From: JBEAOO01 sp041164825 | GTDB taxonomy: Bacteria; Pseudomonadota; Gammaproteobacteria; Burkholderiales; Burkholderiaceae_C | Length of the DNA stretch: 23,490 nucleotides | Assembly (NCBI GenBank): GCA_041164825.1 | Contig: JBEAOO010000155.1 | Coordinates: 1-23,490 of the forward strand | Direction: 5' to 3' | Part shown: positions 22,158-23,490 of the stretch, in pieces | Layout of the letters: every line of letters starts with the position of its first letter | Numbering within the stretch: the stretch's first letter is position 1 | Translations under genes and position numbers: made by a program | The notes under the pieces: model-generated | Databases searched by the model: none | What the model was told of the DNA's origin: nothing | What the model saw: the letters and a program-made list of their open reading frames with translations, nothing else

Positions 22158-23490
22158 ATGCCCGCCTTGTCCTCTGCCCTGCACACCCGCTCGCCCGAGT
22201 TTCTGGCCCACGCCACCGCCATGCGCGCGCTGGTGGCCGATCTCAATGTGCAACTCGCCCGCATCAGCCAAGGCGGCGGCGAGGCCGCGCGCGCCAAACA
22301 CCTCGCGCGCGGCAAGCTGCTGCCGCGCGAGCGGGTCGAGATGCTGCTCGACCCCGACACACCGTTCCTGGAGCTGGCGCCGCTCGCCGCACTCGGCCTC
22401 TACAAAGAAAAATCCGGCGCCGACGCGGCCCCCGGTGCCGGCCTCATCACCGGCATCGGCCGCGTGTCGGGGGTGGATTGCCTGATCGTGTGCAACGACG
22501 CCACGGTGAAGGGCGGCACCTACTTCCCGATGACGGTGAAAAAGCATTTGCGCGCGCAAGAAGTGGCGCAGCAAAACCAGCTGCCCTGCATCTACCTGGT
22601 CGACAGCGGCGGCGCCAACCTGCCCAACCAGGACGAGGTGTTTGCCGACCGAGACCACTTCGGCCGCATCTTCTACAACCAGGCGCAGCTGAGCGCGCAG
22701 GGCGTGGCGCAAATTGCCGTGGTGATGGGCTCGTGCACAGCTGGCGGCGCCTACGTGCCGGCCATGAGCGACCAGACCATCATCGTCAAAGAGCAAGGCA
22801 CCATCTTTTTGGGCGGCCCGCCTTTGGTGAAGGCCGCCACCGGCGAGGTGGTGACCGCTGAAGACCTGGGCGGCGGCGACGTGCACACCCGCCTGAGCGG
22901 CGTGGCCGACCACCTGGCGAACAACGACACCCACGCGCTGGCGCTGGCCCGCGCCGCCGTGGCCACGCTCAACCGCCGCAAGCCCGAGCCGCTGGTGGTG
23001 CAGCCGCCGCGCCCGCCGCTGTTTGACGCGGCCGAGCTGCACGGCGTGATTCCGCTCGATGCCGCGGGCTTGCAAAGCCGCAAGCCGTTTGACGTGCGCG
23101 AGGTGATTGCGCGCGTGGTGGATGGCAGCGAGTTTGAGGAGTTCAAGGCCCGTTACGGCAGCACGCTGGTGTGCGGCTTCGCCCACATCGAGGGCATGCC
23201 GGTGGGCATCGTGGCCAACAACGGCATTCTGTTTTCGGAGAGCGCCAACAAGGGCGCCCACTTCATCGAACTGTGTTGCCAGCGCAAGATCCCGCTGGTG
23301 TTTTTGCAGAACATCACCGGCTTCATGGTGGGCCGCAAGTATGAAAACGAAGGCATTGCGCGTGCGGGGGCGAAGATGGTCACGGCCGTGGCATGCGCGC
23401 AAGTGCCCAAGTTCACAGTGATCATTGGCGGCAGCTTTGGCGCCGGCAATTACGGCATGTGCGGCCGCGCGTTTTCGCCGCGTTTTTTGT
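22158..23490 (+). CDS. liuB: Methylcrotonyl-CoA carboxylase beta subunit (3' end outside window)
   Basis: The frame is open to the last base; 444 codons are seen of about 535 expected. This is the carboxyltransferase subunit that moves CO2 from biotin to 3-methylcrotonyl-CoA, the step after LiuA in leucine breakdown. Seen: ARGKLLPRERVEMLLDPDTPFLEL (about 50-73), acyl-CoA site motifs VKGGTYFP (about 118-125), DSGGANLPNQ (about 149-158), GSCTAGGAYVPAM, and FLGGPPLVKAATGE (about 217-230), which is the methylcrotonyl type rather than the propionyl type. Biotin-side motifs are ANNGILFSESANKGAHFIELC, QNITGFMVGRKYENEGIARAGAKM and GGSFGAGNYGM. ATG 22158 has GGAG at 22149-22152, 5 bases upstream. The partner alpha subunit would be expected just beyond the edge. 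Confidence 0.94.
   Translation, partial: MPALSSALHTRSPEFLAHATAMRALVADLNVQLARISQGGGEAARAKHLARGKLLPRERVEMLLDPDTPFLELAPLAALGLYKEKSGADAAPGAGLITGIGRVSGVDCLIVCNDATVKGGTYFPMTVKKHLRAQEVAQQNQLPCIYLVDSGGANLPNQDEVFADRDHFGRIFYNQAQLSAQGVAQIAVVMGSCTAGGAYVPAMSDQTIIVKEQGTIFLGGPPLVKAATGEVVTAEDLGGGDVHTRLSGVADHLANNDTHALALARAAVATLNRRKPEPLVVQPPRPPLFDAAELHGVIPLDAAGLQSRKPFDVREVIARVVDGSEFEEFKARYGSTLVCGFAHIEGMPVGIVANNGILFSESANKGAHFIELCCQRKIPLVFLQNITGFMVGRKYENEGIARAGAKMVTAVACAQVPKFTVIIGGSFGAGNYGMCGRAFSPRFL

Noticed and set aside
22158..23490. Propionyl-CoA carboxylase beta subunit
   Set aside because: The FLGGPPLVKAATGE motif and liu context fit methylcrotonyl-CoA carboxylase rather than the propionyl enzyme.

Overview
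The window is high-GC, gene-dense bacterial DNA with short intergenic gaps. It most resembles a beta-proteobacterium of the Burkholderiales, probably Comamonadaceae. That placement is inferred from gene content and arrangement (a liu leucine-degradation cluster with a MerR-type LiuR, an orphan CbiM-like protein, a LapB/LapC-type secretion system) and from the base composition. No rRNA, tRNA, CRISPR array, insertion sequence or attachment site was found. No gap between genes exceeds about 260 bases.

Region 1 (1-8260) is a type I secretion locus read rightward. The 3' part of a large repetitive adhesin-like protein (at least four SdrD-B-type repeats plus a Ca-binding, RTX-adhesin-like C-terminus) enters from the left edge and ends at a good intrinsic terminator. 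It is followed by the full secretion machine: an ABC exporter with a degenerate C39-like N-terminus, an HlyD/LapC adaptor overlapping it by 4 bases, and a TolC-family outer-membrane protein. The TolC-family protein is unusual because it carries an extra NTF2-like (Cds6-type) domain at its C-terminus.

Region 2 (8260-10201) holds two leftward genes: a small exported pterin-binding-like protein with no cysteine, and a metallo-beta-lactamase-fold hydrolase. The hydrolase is divergent from the next gene.

Region 3 (10202-16916) is an acyl-CoA and leucine/isovalerate catabolism cluster read rightward: liuR (MerR family), liuA (isovaleryl-CoA dehydrogenase), a beta-carbonic anhydrase, an acetyl-CoA acetyltransferase-type thiolase, a MaoC-like hydratase, a HisC-type aminotransferase and a second acyl-CoA dehydrogenase. 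Two palindromes with the same core, one between the hydrolase and liuR and one before liuA, are the probable LiuR operators. The carbonic anhydrase could supply bicarbonate to the methylcrotonyl-CoA carboxylase whose beta subunit (liuB) begins at 22158 and runs off the right edge. The thiolase could split the acetoacetyl-CoA end product.

Region 4 (16917-21995) interrupts the liu genes with a leftward methyl-accepting chemotaxis protein preceded by a sigma-28-like promoter, a leftward CbiM-like membrane protein, a rightward AEC-family transporter and a leftward TetR-family regulator. The TetR gene is divergent from liuB across a 162-base region rich in inverted repeats.

Most of the window is recognisable. 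The least ordinary features are the TolC/NTF2-like fusion, the overlapping double operator before liuA, the operator-dense tetR/liuB gap, and the cysteine-free pterin-binding-like protein.
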